In this document: one piece after another, positions 18,836 through 28,276 of the stretch
How positions within the stretch are numbered: the first letter of the stretch is position 1
Layout: every line of letters starts with the position of its first letter
Made by a program: the position numbers and the translations under genes
The notes under the pieces: generated by a model
Seen by the model: only the letters and a program-made list of their open reading frames with translations
The model's database searches: none
Told to the model about the DNA's origin: nothing
DNA from: Tamaricihabitans halophyticus
GTDB taxonomy: Bacteria; Actinomycetota; Actinomycetes; Mycobacteriales; Pseudonocardiaceae
Direction: 5' to 3'
Assembly (NCBI RefSeq): GCF_004340875.1
Contig: NZ_SLXQ01000024.1
Coordinates: 1 to 62,451 of the forward strand
Length of the DNA: 62,451 bases

Positions 18836-19846
18836 TCACCGAACGCCGGCGAGCGCTTCGCCGAGTGGTGTCCGTGTATGCAGGACGCGCACTCCGGTGC
18901 GACGGCTGTCGATCAATCCGGCGTCGCGTAGCACCGTGAGATGATGCGACGCTGTCGACACCGCCAGATCCGTCAGATGAGCACATTCCGATGTCGACAG
19001 CGGCTGTTGCAGCTCAATGATCAAGCGGGCGCGCGTGGCGCCAAGCAATGCGGTGAGTGCTTCTACGGCGTCGGTGCGGCCGCGATGCCAGGTCTCCGAT
19101 ACCCCGTGGGCTGGGTAGAAGATCGTGGGTTGCGCGGGGCGCTCAGTGAGCACCGCGCAGCCGCGCGCGGCCATCATGACCGACGGGACGAGCACCAGGC
19201 CGGTCCCGCCGCAGTCAACGACCTCTTCGTGTTGTCGCATCTGTACGCGAACGACCTCGTTGTCCCACGTGACGGTCGAATGCAGGGTGCTGGCCATTTC
19301 GGCGAGACCAACATCGCTGCTGCGCCTGGCCCGTACCGCGACATCGGCCCGCAGCAGGCGCAGCATCTCGGGCCAAACTGGGGCAAGCAGGGCCTCCCAC
19401 AGTTCGAGCCAGGCGTCGGCAATCAGCGCTCTGGCCCGATCCGGTGCCTCGATCAGGTCGCGGATCTCTTGCTGGCGGGCACCGGAGGACCGGGCCACCA
19501 TCTTGTGCAGATCGAACGTCAGTCGTTCGTCGGGAACGTCCCGCAGCCGTGCGGCCTCCTCCGCCGGAGTCATATCGCCGGATGGCGTGGCCGTGAGGAA
19601 ATCCGGCATATAACCATCCGCGCCGCAAATCACGGCCATCAGCCGGAACGCCTCTTTCGGCAGCGTGCCGTCGAGGGTACGGAACCAGCCCCAGTGCAGC
19701 GGTGCCGTACGTGGACGTAGGGCCACTCGCACGGCGTGTACCAGCTCGTGTCCTGGCGAGATGCCGAAACGAACGGCCGAGATATCGCTCGAACCGAGCC
19801 GGAACTCAACGAACTTTCGATCCACATCGAAAGCGTAGTCAGTCAC
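18836..19846 (-). CDS. ArsR-type winged-helix regulator with N-terminal DUF5937-like domain
   Basis: A 336-aa protein starting at GTG. The N-terminal 230 residues are of the DUF5937 type; the C-terminal part is an ArsR-type winged helix (LSTSECAHLTDLAVSTASHHLTVLRDAGLIDSRR, about residues 285-320). There is no metal-binding Cys motif. It is divergent from the cupin gene with 59 bp between starts, so it probably controls that promoter and its own. Confidence 0.82.
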   Translation of the reverse strand: MTDYAFDVDRKFVEFRLGSSDISAVRFGISPGHELVHAVRVALRPRTAPLHWGWFRTLDGTLPKEAFRLMAVICGADGYMPDFLTATPSGDMTPAEEAARLRDVPDERLTFDLHKMVARSSGARQQEIRDLIEAPDRARALIADAWLELWEALLAPVWPEMLRLLRADVAVRARRSSDVGLAEMASTLHSTVTWDNEVVRVQMRQHEEVVDCGGTGLVLVPSVMMAARGCAVLTERPAQPTIFYPAHGVSETWHRGRTDAVEALTALLGATRARLIIELQQPLSTSECAHLTDLAVSTASHHLTVLRDAGLIDSRRTGVRVLHTRTPLGEALAGVR

Positions 19847-19905
19847 AGCCGGATTGGCGCAGAGTTACGTCATCAGCAACCGGCCGACCGAGAGGACCGA
19901 ACATC

Positions 19906-20250
19906 ATGACCACCACGATCCCCGCCGAAAGCATCCGGGTTGGCGAGAGCCGAACACTCCGGTTCGAGGGAAACGCGTACGGATCCAACGTGTCGTTCTT
20001 CCTCGTCACCGCGGACCCCGGGCAGGGCCCCGATCTGCACCGCCATCCATACGACGAGACCTGGACCGTGCTCGCGGGCGAAGTGACCATCGTGATCGGT
20101 GCGGAGACGATCACGGCTCGTGCTGGCGATACCGCCGTTGCTCCCGCCGATACCTGGCAACGGTTTACCAACACCGGCATTGACACGCTGCGAATCATGT
20201 GCATCCACGCGTCCCCGGTCATGATCCAGGAGTTCGCCGCCAAGCGTTGA
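19906..20250 (+). CDS. Cupin-domain protein
   Basis: A 114-aa single-cupin protein, ATG at 19906. The metal-binding motif 1 is visible as DLHRHPYDETWTVLAGEVT (His, His and Glu ligands) and motif 2 as AGDTAVAPADTWQRFTNTG, in which the usual His is absent or displaced. It lies between a divergent ArsR-type regulator and a DGPF protein. Function is unknown; it may be a small-molecule isomerase or a binding protein. Confidence 0.82.
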   Translation: MTTTIPAESIRVGESRTLRFEGNAYGSNVSFFLVTADPGQGPDLHRHPYDETWTVLAGEVTIVIGAETITARAGDTAVAPADTWQRFTNTGIDTLRIMCIHASPVMIQEFAAKR

Positions 20251-20312
20251 GCGGCCGACCGATCCGCGTGCTCCGAAACAGCCGATCAATTCACCCGAGA
20301 AAGGGAAATCCC

Positions 20313-20687
20313 ATGACACAGTACTTTCTGACCGTCCCGCATGACACGGCCGAAGAGCCGACGATGGAGTCCATGCAGGAAATGGATCCAGCTGAGCTCG
20401 AAGCGATGATTGCCGCCGTGGATCGATTCAACTCCGCACTGGCTGAAGCCGGTGCGTTCGTGCACGCCGGCGGGCTGCAGCCGCCGTCGACCGCGATCAC
20501 CGTCGATGCCACCGGCGGGAAGCCAACGCATACGTCCGGGCCATTCGTGGACGCGAAGGAGTACGTAGGCGGGTTCTGGATCATCAGCGCGCCTGACGAG
20601 CGGGCCGCGCTCAACTGGGCGGAGCAGTGCTCCGCGGCACTGGGGTCACGTATCGAAGTCCGCGCGTTGCAGGAGAACCCGGAATAG
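20313..20687 (+). CDS. DGPF/YCII-domain protein
   Basis: A 124-aa YCII-related protein (MTQYFLTVPHD at the N-terminus, HTSGPFVDAKEYVGGFWII near residue 70). The DGPF motif reads SGPF. AAAGGGAAA precedes the ATG at 20313. Unlike the copy at 16210 it has no adjacent sigma factor; it follows the cupin by 62 bp and is probably co-transcribed. Confidence 0.85.
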   Translation: MTQYFLTVPHDTAEEPTMESMQEMDPAELEAMIAAVDRFNSALAEAGAFVHAGGLQPPSTAITVDATGGKPTHTSGPFVDAKEYVGGFWIISAPDERAALNWAEQCSAALGSRIEVRALQENPE

Positions 20688-20760
20688 TCGGACGAAGGGC
20701 GTAGGCGGCAGGTCACGTTTTTCCAATACCCGCCACTACCAGCCGGCGCAAGATGTGTGC

Positions 20761-21156
20761 ATGACCGAGATACTGGACCTATCCCGTACATACCTGCACC
20801 TGAACGAGAGCGGCGCCGAGCAGTTGCCCGTCGACGACCAGTTCTGGGAGCGGGTCATCAGCGGAGCGCTGCCGCTCCCAGGTTGGCTGGTGGCCGTGTT
20901 CGAGTTTCCTGAAGCTGATGATGGCGAGCAGGGCGACAGCGAAATGCATCCCCTTGGTGATGAGGTGCACCTGTGCCTTTCCGGCGCGATGAGCGCGGTG
21001 TTGGAATACGACACGGGTACGAAAGTGATCGACTTTGCGGCCGGTGAAGCCTGCCAGGTTCCGCGTGGCACCTGGCATCGCTTGGTGGCGCGGCAGCCAA
21101 GTCGCATCGTGAGCTTCACGTTCGGGACAGGGACGGAGCATCGCGCGGCGGGGTGA
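20761..21156 (+). CDS. Cupin-like protein
   Basis: A 131-aa protein, ATG at 20761 (a second ATG six bases upstream is also possible). The region EMHPLGDEVHLCLSGAMSAVLEYD followed by GEACQVPRGTWHRL is a cupin core with conserved His and Glu and a final His. It is the last gene of the plus-strand run and is convergent with the O-methyltransferase. The substrate is unknown. Confidence 0.78.
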   Translation: MTEILDLSRTYLHLNESGAEQLPVDDQFWERVISGALPLPGWLVAVFEFPEADDGEQGDSEMHPLGDEVHLCLSGAMSAVLEYDTGTKVIDFAAGEACQVPRGTWHRLVARQPSRIVSFTFGTGTEHRAAG

Positions 21157-21167
21157 GCGTATGACGA

Positions 21168-22202
21168 TCACGCCGGAGCGGCCTCCAGCAGTACGAAACC
21201 GTCCGGCGCCGTGGGCAGCGGGTGTACCGTGAGCGTGAAACCCGCCGAGTCCAGCAACGCGCGGTACTCCGGTTCGGTTCGCAATCGCCCGCCGAGATTG
21301 ACGACGGAACCGACATCGTCGAGGTAGACACTCGGCGGTATCGACCCGTCCACGGCCGCGGGCAGCATCTGTTCCACCAGCAGCAGGCGACCGTGCTCGG
21401 TAAGCATGCTCTTACGGCAGTTGGCCAGGATCATGGCCACCCGCTCGTCCTCTGGCCAGTTGAAGATCACGCTCTTGCAGAAGTACAGATCGCCACTCGG
21501 GAGGGATTCGAAGAAGTCGCCGGTCCGGATCTCGCACCTGTCGGCGACGCCGGCTTCGGCCAGTACCTGGGGCGCGTGTCTCACCCCGTCTTCGCGGTCG
21601 AGCAGGATACCGCGAAGGTGGGAGTGGGCGGCAAGTGCCGTCGCGACGAATGGCCCGCTACCACCACCGATGTCCACCACCGTGGAAAATGGACCAAAAT
21701 CGTAACTGTCCACTATGATCGGCGCGATCGCGCGGGTGTGCTCGATCATCAAGCGGTCAACCGAGTCGCGCATCTCCGAACTGTCGGTCCAGTCGATGTC
21801 CTGCCACCCCGTGTCAGCGGCAAACTCGCTGGCCAGCTTACCGGTGCGAATCGCTTGGTCGAGTGCAGGCCAGGCACCCCACGTCCAATCGTCGACCAGG
21901 TAGGTCGCCAGTTCGTGCACCGAACCGGGCGTGTCGGGTAGTAGCAACCGCCCGCGTGCGGCGAGCCGGTAGGTGTCTGGTCGCTCTTCGATGAGGATCT
22001 CGAGTGCCGCGAGCGCCCGAAGTACGCGGGTGAGCGTCGGCGCGTGCGTTGAGGTTATGCTCGCCAGTTCCGCAGTGGTCACCGTCGAGTCGCCGATCGC
22101 TTCCAGCAGGCGCAGTTTCATCGTGGCGCCGAGGAGGAATGTGGACGTGTAGCCGTTGAGCAGTTGAGTCAGCTCGGAGTCTTGCCAGAGGCCTTTGGGC
22201 AC
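21168..22202 (-). CDS. O-methyltransferase, plant-type family 2
   Basis: A 344-aa SAM-dependent methyltransferase. An N-terminal winged-helix dimerisation domain (about residues 1-100) precedes the catalytic domain with STVVDIGGGSGPF near residue 170, the acidic loop LLDREDG, and the motif FCKSVIFNWPEDE near residue 240, where the usual catalytic His (often LHDW) is replaced by Asn in FNW. Such enzymes methylate hydroxyls of phenolic natural products; the His change could affect catalysis. No biosynthetic partner is adjacent. Confidence 0.9.
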   Translation of the reverse strand: MPKGLWQDSELTQLLNGYTSTFLLGATMKLRLLEAIGDSTVTTAELASITSTHAPTLTRVLRALAALEILIEERPDTYRLAARGRLLLPDTPGSVHELATYLVDDWTWGAWPALDQAIRTGKLASEFAADTGWQDIDWTDSSEMRDSVDRLMIEHTRAIAPIIVDSYDFGPFSTVVDIGGGSGPFVATALAAHSHLRGILLDREDGVRHAPQVLAEAGVADRCEIRTGDFFESLPSGDLYFCKSVIFNWPEDERVAMILANCRKSMLTEHGRLLLVEQMLPAAVDGSIPPSVYLDDVGSVVNLGGRLRTEPEYRALLDSAGFTLTVHPLPTAPDGFVLLEAAPA

Positions 22203-22858
22203 GAGTCACTCCGTATCTGTTGGTAGTCCGTGCAATCTGATGAACTTCTACCAAGGTATGGCTAACCTCAGTTGCATCCTGCGTCTTCAAGTCAACTTGA
22301 TGTCAAATGGGGCGGATGAGTGATCGACTCGGCGTTCCCATCACGGGAATCTCAGCGAGTCCATCCCGCAGCACTAACTGGCGGGTCTACATCGAGACAG
22401 CGCTGCTTCGCAGCTGCCTCGTCTATCTGCCGCGTCGCCGCGATTATGCCGCTCGACCAGCCAGCGGGTCATCACCACGGGCAGCCGAACAACCAACGGC
22501 AGCGCACCACGAAGCAACAGGTCAGGGTGATCAAGGGGAAGACCAGCGAGCTGCGACGCGCGCTCCTCACCCATCGCCGGGATGAAACCGACGCACCGGG
22601 AGCGGAAACCGTCGAGCTTTCGAGTTGCTGCGTTGTCTGGGTGAACCTGGTCGGGTAGGAGAGTATCGGTCGACGGCGCCGGTACTGCTCACGTGCATGC
22701 CAGCAACGGCACTAGCGGAAAAGCGTACGCCGAAGGGCCACATCGTGTGGCCACGATGTGGTGGCTGGCATCGTCAAGTTGAGCAGGTCCGAGACTGACC
22801 GCTGTGGCTGTCGGCCGAGACGCCGGCCGCATAACTGGCTATGGGGCGTACGGATGAG
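22203..22858. other. Intergenic stretch without a convincing gene
   Basis: About 650 bp between the O-methyltransferase and TetR starts/ends. Short open frames exist on both strands, but none shows a family motif or a good ribosome-binding site. A minus-strand frame around 22374-22574 has hydrophobic, coding-like composition and could be a worn gene remnant. Confidence 0.5.
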
Positions 22859-23467
22859 TCAACCTTGCGCCGTGCCAGCGTGTCGCTCGGGCTCGATGAA
22901 ACCAGCGAGCATGTCGTGAATGTGTTGGTACAGCGCTTCCGCGCCAACCCGGCCAGATGGGCGATACCAGCTGGTGACCGACACGAGTAGGCCGTTGAGC
23001 AGATTCGTCACGATCCCGATGTCCAGATCGGAACGTACGACGCCCGCCTTCACGCAGTCGGTGAGCAGGTTCTCGGTGGCGGCGTTGACGTCACGCGCCC
23101 AGGATCGATAGTTGCGCAGCGCTTGGGTGGACAGCTGGTGTTGATCGGCGGTCAGTACCAGATAATAGGTCTGGTACTTGATCGCGTTATCGACGTGGAG
23201 GCGCAAGTACGCGGCCAACTTCTCCCGCTCGGTACGGTCGCTGGCCATGATCTGGTCGATACCGTCTTTGAGGGGATAGATCAACTGCTCGACGATCGTC
23301 TCGAGGAGCCACCGCTTGGAGTTCACATACTGGTACACGGTCGGCTTACTTACGCCGGCTTCGGTGGCGATATCGCTGATAGTCGCGTCGGTGAAGCCTT
23401 TTCGCTCGAAAACCCGGGCAGCCGCGTCAACCAGCAACTGCACCGTCGTAGCACGCTGGCGTGCCAT
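22859..23467 (-). CDS. TetR-family transcriptional regulator
   Basis: A 202-aa regulator with the N-terminal TetR helix-turn-helix (about residues 8-52, TISDIATEAGVSKPTVYQYV) and a helical ligand domain. It lies upstream of the SMP-30 gene on the same strand, and near the divergent SDR, acyl-CoA dehydrogenase and enoyl-CoA hydratase operon, which it may control. Motifs related to ACCAGT occur in those promoters. Confidence 0.92.
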   Translation of the reverse strand: MARQRATTVQLLVDAAARVFERKGFTDATISDIATEAGVSKPTVYQYVNSKRWLLETIVEQLIYPLKDGIDQIMASDRTEREKLAAYLRLHVDNAIKYQTYYLVLTADQHQLSTQALRNYRSWARDVNAATENLLTDCVKAGVVRSDLDIGIVTNLLNGLLVSVTSWYRPSGRVGAEALYQHIHDMLAGFIEPERHAGTAQG

Positions 23468-23688
23468 CGGCGCCTCCCCTCGACCGGGTGCCCTGGATCA
23501 TCGATGGGACCGAGGACGGCCTCGGTGGTGGCATCCACAATCCAGGCGAACCGGTAAAGTTTAGCCTATCCAGCAGGTGGTTTCGTGGCCGCGTCGAGCC
23601 GGCTACACGGGCCGTTCGCAACGGGGTCGCCACGACAGCGTGCACTCGTTGGATGACCTCGGTCGTGCTGAAGCCGCCAGCGGGGCGA

Positions 23689-24585
23689 TCAGTTCGCCGG
23701 TGCGGGTACGTCCACTTCGGTCACGATCAACTCCGCCGTGCCGTCCACTCCGGCGAGTGCTTCGAAAACACCCTGTGAGGCGGCGACGAGCAGCTGGCGG
23801 CCATTCGCGCCGCCGAGGGCGCAGGTGTAGGTGTTGGTGCCGTCCGGGTGCGCGACCTCGTCAACGATCTCTCCGGCCGGTGAGACTCGAACCACACGCT
23901 GTCCGGACGCGTCAGCGGCCCAGATGTGGTCCTCCGCGTCGACCGCGAGCCCATCGGGAGCGAGTTCGATCGCGGCCAGCATCTCGGGCCCGCTTGCCTG
24001 CGCCGGTGGCGTACCGAACTGAGCAAGGGTACGACGGTCCTGCAGGGAGCCATCCTGGTTGATGGTGAAGGCGGTGAGCCGTCCGGCGAACGATTCGGCA
24101 ACGACCAGCGTGTTCCCGCCGTCGATCGTGACAACCCCGTTGGGGCACCACATTTCCGTTGCGGCCACCGTAACGCTGCCATCCGGGTCGACCCGGAACA
24201 GCTCGCCGGTCGTCGGGTTCGCGCCTTCCTGGATTGCGAAGCCGATGGTGCCTACCCAGGCGCGGCCGGCCTGATCAACCAGCATGTCGTTGATCCAGTG
24301 CGGCGCGACGCTCGACAGATCAGCATGTGTGTGCACCTCACCATCGGGTGCCCGGCGCAACAGTGTCCGGTCCTTCATCGACACGATCAGCATCGATCCA
24401 TCCGGTAGCCAGCCAAGGCCTGAGCAGAGCGCATCGACCCGCATCAGGTCCTCACGGTTACCGTCGGAATCAAAGGCGCAGACGATGCCCGCGAGGGCGT
24501 CGGAGACATACCAGCGGCCGTCGCGCCAGCGTGCACCCTCGAAATAGCACCCGCCGTCCACGATCGTGTCGAACTTCCTGCTCAT
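23689..24585 (-). CDS. SMP-30/gluconolactonase-family protein
   Basis: A 298-aa six-bladed beta-propeller. The family metal ligands are suggested by the N-terminal EGARW (Glu about residue 17), PHWINDMLVDQAGRAWVGT (Asn and Asp near residues 97-104), MWCPNGVVT (Asn near 146) and the final APDGLAVDAEDHIW (Asp near 212). Members hydrolyse lactones with a divalent metal. The neighbouring SDR and beta-oxidation genes suggest a role in degrading a cyclic or sugar-like substrate (inference). Confidence 0.9.
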   Translation of the reverse strand: MSRKFDTIVDGGCYFEGARWRDGRWYVSDALAGIVCAFDSDGNREDLMRVDALCSGLGWLPDGSMLIVSMKDRTLLRRAPDGEVHTHADLSSVAPHWINDMLVDQAGRAWVGTIGFAIQEGANPTTGELFRVDPDGSVTVAATEMWCPNGVVTIDGGNTLVVAESFAGRLTAFTINQDGSLQDRRTLAQFGTPPAQASGPEMLAAIELAPDGLAVDAEDHIWAADASGQRVVRVSPAGEIVDEVAHPDGTNTYTCALGGANGRQLLVAASQGVFEALAGVDGTAELIVTEVDVPAPAN

Positions 24586-24606
24586 CGTCGTACTCCTTAA
24601 TATGAA

Positions 24607-24618
24607 CTAACCAGTTAG
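24607..24618. promoter_or_regulatory. Palindrome before the SMP-30 gene, candidate TetR operator
   Basis: CTAACCAGTTAG is a perfect 12-bp palindrome 22 bp upstream of the SMP-30 start. A related sequence, AACCAGTCGGT, lies at 24811-24821 in front of the SDR gene. Binding by the TetR at 22859 is an inference. Confidence 0.45.
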
Positions 24619-24842
24619 GCAGTAATAGATACCAGTGCGAGCAGTTGTCGGCAATAACCCGGCCGCGCGACCCGCCCACGCGACCGGCCGCCTCGGTGGG
24701 TGCCAGTTGTCGTACTCCTCGATGCTGGAACATTATTAGTTGACCGGAGAGTATTGTTTGGGACGAGGTGAGGCAATAAGCTGTGAACAGGTAAAGGGTG
24801 CTCGATAGACAACCAGTCGGTAATTATTGAGGGGGTGCGAGG

Positions 24843-25604
24843 GTGGCAGCACGGTTATCCGGCAAGGTCGCGATGGTCACGGGTGCGGCATATGGCATTG
24901 GTTCGGCGATCACGCGTCGGTTCGTCGCTGAAGGCGCCGAAGTGCTCGCTGTCGACGTCGCCGAGTCGGCGGTCGGTGGTCTTGTCGAAGAGCTGGGACG
25001 ACGTGTGGCCTCGGCTCGATGTGATGTCGCTGTGGGTGCGGACGTCCAGGCTGCCGTGCGACGCGCCGTCGATACGTTCGGCGGATTGGACATCGTGGTG
25101 AACAACGCCGCGGTTGGTGGTGAGTCGATGGCCGCCGAGACGACGCAGAGTGAGTGGGAAAGAGTGCTCTCGGTTGGGATTGGCGGGCTTTTCCACACGA
25201 TCCGACATGCGACTCCGGCGATGCGGGAGCGCGGCGGTGGAGCGTTCGTCAACCTCTCCTCGATGGCCGCGAGTCGGGCGATGCTTGGTATGGCCCCTTA
25301 CGCGGCGGCAAAGGCGGGTGTGGAGGCTATTACCCGTTGTGCCGCGCTCGAACTGCGAGCCGACGGGATTCGAGTCAACGCAATCGCTCCCGGGCTGATC
25401 CGCACGCCCGTCGCGCAGGCGAATGCCGCGGCACTCGGCAGGGCGCTTTCCGCTGATCTGGCTGACTACGTCGGACATCGCCAGGGCAGGTGGGGCGAGC
25501 CAGATGAGGTCGCGAAGGTGGCGGTGCACCTGGCCTGCGCGGAGGCGTCGCTGACCACGGGCCAAACCTACGTACTCGACAACGGCGCGACAGCGTTGGC
25601 CTGA
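24843..25604 (+). CDS. Short-chain dehydrogenase/reductase
   Basis: A 253-aa classical SDR starting at GTG. It has the NAD(P)-binding TGAAYGIG motif near residue 14, NNAAVGG near residue 87, catalytic Ser in NLSSMAAS and YAAAK near residue 158. An acidic residue after strand 2 (VDVAES) suggests NAD. It leads an operon with acyl-CoA dehydrogenase and enoyl-CoA hydratase genes, divergent from SMP-30. The operon looks like a catabolic or side-chain oxidation pathway. Confidence 0.93.
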   Translation: MAARLSGKVAMVTGAAYGIGSAITRRFVAEGAEVLAVDVAESAVGGLVEELGRRVASARCDVAVGADVQAAVRRAVDTFGGLDIVVNNAAVGGESMAAETTQSEWERVLSVGIGGLFHTIRHATPAMRERGGGAFVNLSSMAASRAMLGMAPYAAAKAGVEAITRCAALELRADGIRVNAIAPGLIRTPVAQANAAALGRALSADLADYVGHRQGRWGEPDEVAKVAVHLACAEASLTTGQTYVLDNGATALA

Positions 25605-25632
25605 CCGACGAACGACTTGACGAGGTGGCGAA

Positions 25633-26769
25633 ATGACGGATGTTGTTGACAGGTCCGATTTTGTGCAGTCGCTGCGCGAGTTCGCGAAACGCGAATGTGG
25701 CACGAAGGAGCAGCGTGATCGGCTGAGTTCGGACGGGCAGGTAACGCATAACCAGGAGCTGTACGACAAGGTCGTGGAACTGGGGTGGGCAGGCTGCGGA
25801 ATTCCCACCGAGTACGGCGGCGGTGGTGGTTCGGCCTCCGATGTCTGCGCGCTGGTCGAAGAGATGTCCTACGGCTTGGCGCCGCTGTACGGCATGGTGA
25901 TCACTTTGGTGAGCGCTACCGTCGTGGAACGGTTTGGCAATGAGGACCAGAAGCGCGATATTCTTGGCGGTGTCACCCGAGGCGACGTGCTGGCGACGGC
26001 CATCAGCGAGCCCAGCTCCGGCTCGGACCCCGGATCAATGATCTGTCGGGCGGAACGCGACGGCGACAACTACGTGATCAACGGTCAGAAGACGTGGATC
26101 TCCTGCGCGCATATCGCCAAACGTATTCAGGTGTTGTGCCGCACCGACGACAGCGGGTCAAAGCATGACGGCATCACCATGATCGATGTCCCCGCCGAGG
26201 CCGAAGGACTGACGATTCGTCCGATTCGGACGCTCGGCGGCGACGAGGTGAATGAGGTCTATTTCGACAACGTGACGGTGGGCGCGGACCGGGTTATCGG
26301 CGATCCAGGCAAGGCGTGGCAGCAGATTATGCGCACCCTCAATACCGATCGGCTGATGTGCGGCGCGATGTTCCTTGGTCGGGCGCGACGCATCTTTGAC
26401 GACACCGTGGAGTACGTGCGTACCCGTGAGCAGTTCGGCCGTCCGATCGGTAGCTTCCAGGCGATCCGGCATCGAATCGCGGACCTCGCGACCGAGTTGG
26501 AGTGTTGCCGGCTGCTGGTCAGGGATCTGGCCGCGAAGCTCGACGCCGACCCGGAGCGGTGTGAACCAAGGGAGGCATCCATGGTGAAGCTCAAGGTGAC
26601 CGAAACGGCGAAACGGATGGCCATCGAAGGGATGCAGCTGCTCGGCGGCGCCGGATACACCAAGGACCACGATATGGAACTGCATCTTCGCGAATCGATC
26701 GTCTCCACGGTATATGCCGGTACGAGCGAGATTCAGCGCGAAATCATCGGAAAGTCGTACGGCCTATGA
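25633..26769 (+). CDS. Acyl-CoA dehydrogenase
   Basis: A 378-aa flavoprotein of the acyl-CoA dehydrogenase family. Visible features are AISEPSSGSDPGSM near residue 130 (FAD and substrate contact), KTWISCAH near 155, the RTREQFGRPIGSFQAIRH helix near 258 and the C-terminal LLGGAGYTKDH and VYAGTSEIQREIIG. The catalytic base is expected near the YAGTSE segment (family knowledge). It follows the SDR by 28 bp and overlaps the enoyl-CoA hydratase by four bases. Confidence 0.95.
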   Translation: MTDVVDRSDFVQSLREFAKRECGTKEQRDRLSSDGQVTHNQELYDKVVELGWAGCGIPTEYGGGGGSASDVCALVEEMSYGLAPLYGMVITLVSATVVERFGNEDQKRDILGGVTRGDVLATAISEPSSGSDPGSMICRAERDGDNYVINGQKTWISCAHIAKRIQVLCRTDDSGSKHDGITMIDVPAEAEGLTIRPIRTLGGDEVNEVYFDNVTVGADRVIGDPGKAWQQIMRTLNTDRLMCGAMFLGRARRIFDDTVEYVRTREQFGRPIGSFQAIRHRIADLATELECCRLLVRDLAAKLDADPERCEPREASMVKLKVTETAKRMAIEGMQLLGGAGYTKDHDMELHLRESIVSTVYAGTSEIQREIIGKSYGL

Positions 26770-27644
26770 CCGACGAATCGGCGGAGCGACCCCGGATACG
26801 GTACGAGCAACCAGCTGAAGGCGTCGCACGGGTGGTACTGGCGAGACCGGACAAGCGGAATGCGCAAGACCGGTTGATGCTGCACGCGCTCGACGACGCG
26901 TATCAGCGCGCGGTGCGGGAAGCCAGGGTCATCATCCTCGCGGCGGATGGCCCGGACTTCTCATCCGGTCATGACTTAGACGTTTCGGCTGCCTATGCCA
27001 TGGACGGCAGTACGCCGCGCACCCCGACCGGCGGATTCACGGACCCTGGCGCCGAGGGCTGGTACGCCACCGAGCAGGAGCTGTTCCTCGGACTTTGCCT
27101 GCGATGGCGCGAGCTGTCCCGACCGGTGCTCGCTCAAGTGCATGGCCGAGTCATCGGTGGCGCGCTGGAACTGATCTGGCCGTGCGACCTGATCATCGCG
27201 GCCGATGACACCACCTTTCTCGATCCGACGAGCGCGTTCGGTTCTGCGGCCGCGGAGTATTTCGTCCACCCGTGGGAACTCGGGCATCGCCGGGCGAAGG
27301 AGATGTTGTTCACTGGGGAACCGATCGACGCGGAGGATGCGCGGTCGCTGGGCATGGTGAATCGAGTAGTCCCGAGGGCTCAACTTGCGGAAACGACGCT
27401 CGACCTCGCGCGACGGATCGCGGCACGACCCACGTTCGGTATCCGGCTGGCCAAACGTGCGGTAAACCGTGCCCTCGACCTACAAGGTATGCGGGCGGCG
27501 GCGGAGTCGACATTCGATACGCACCACCTCGCACATGCGCATAACCGGCAGCGCTTCGGTGAACTGATGGATCCCGCGGGGCTGGAGATCATTCGGGCTG
27601 AGGGTCGCGCCCTTGGCGAGCCGCGAACTGATAATGGCGGCTGA
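26766..27644 (+). CDS. Enoyl-CoA hydratase/isomerase-family protein
   Basis: A 292-aa crotonase-fold protein, ATG overlapping the upstream stop (ATGA). The oxyanion-hole segments are visible as FSSGHDLDVS near residue 65 and QVHGRVIGGALELIW near residue 125. The loop between them is longer than in short crotonases, and the catalytic Glu pattern is partly kept, so hydratase versus isomerase or hydrolase cannot be decided. Last gene of the SDR operon. Confidence 0.92.
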   Translation: MTDESAERPRIRYEQPAEGVARVVLARPDKRNAQDRLMLHALDDAYQRAVREARVIILAADGPDFSSGHDLDVSAAYAMDGSTPRTPTGGFTDPGAEGWYATEQELFLGLCLRWRELSRPVLAQVHGRVIGGALELIWPCDLIIAADDTTFLDPTSAFGSAAAEYFVHPWELGHRRAKEMLFTGEPIDAEDARSLGMVNRVVPRAQLAETTLDLARRIAARPTFGIRLAKRAVNRALDLQGMRAAAESTFDTHHLAHAHNRQRFGELMDPAGLEIIRAEGRALGEPRTDNGG

Positions 27645-27754
27645 ACAACCCACTCGGTGGAGGATCCCAGACACCCAAAGAATGCGTTTCTGGCTGACAC
27701 CGGTCGCCTGATTGCGGTGCCTTTCTTCGGATAATGGCACAAATCAGTCAGACG

Positions 27755-28024
27755 TTAAGTAATGCCGAGAAGGGTGAGAAACCAGGCCAACTGTGCGAGG
27801 CCGACACCGATACCAGCAACCGCGGTCCAATCAATGCGGTACTCCTTACGCGTGGCAATCGACAAGGCGCCACACACGACCGCGGCAGCTCCCACCAGTG
27901 CGCCGCCGCTCGGCAGAAACCAGCACAGCGCGGCCAGCGCTAACGAGAATGGGCCAAGCCAAGCGGATCTGCCCGGGCGATTCCCCGCGGGCAGCTCAAT
28001 CACGAACTTGGTGCGCTGCGGCAA
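27755..28024 (-). CDS. Small membrane protein
   Basis: An 89-aa protein with two or three predicted helices (about residues 22-38, 42-57, 66-87). A TTG start at 28024 has AGGAAGG upstream. It is convergent with the enoyl-CoA hydratase and divergent from the iron-transport operon. No family could be assigned with confidence; it resembles small DUF4190-like proteins. Confidence 0.6.
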   Translation of the reverse strand: MPQRTKFVIELPAGNRPGRSAWLGPFSLALAALCWFLPSGGALVGAAAVVCGALSIATRKEYRIDWTAVAGIGVGLAQLAWFLTLLGIT

Positions 28025-28201
28025 ACCTCGTGCCTTCCTGTCGGCATTCCGCTCAGCTGATTCGTGTCCAATTCTTTCACAAATACCGCGTTGATAGGGC
28101 GTGACGATTCCGGCGCGGTACAGCGGCCTTCGTGGTACCGGTAGCGCCGCGATTACCGTCGGCGCACGGTCCCTCGCGGGGCATGAGCTCCGTCACTTCC
28201 C

Positions 28202-28220
28202 TTTGGTTAGGCTAACCTAT
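28202..28220. promoter_or_regulatory. IdeR/DtxR iron box
   Basis: TTTGGTTAGGCTAACCTAT matches the actinobacterial iron-box consensus (TTAGGTTAGGCTAACCTAA) at 17 of 19 positions. It lies 56 bp before the siderophore-binding protein start, so the operon should be repressed by an Fe(II)-bound DtxR-type regulator when iron is plentiful. Confidence 0.88.
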
Positions 28221-28276
28221 TCCGTGTTTGGATGCCTTGGCTAACCCGCGCGCAGCGGCCGATCGGAAGGGTACCG

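Noticed and set aside
22307-22658. Short plus-strand frames between the O-methyltransferase and TetR genes
   Set aside because: No domain, no ribosome-binding site, and composition like frame-shifted noise.
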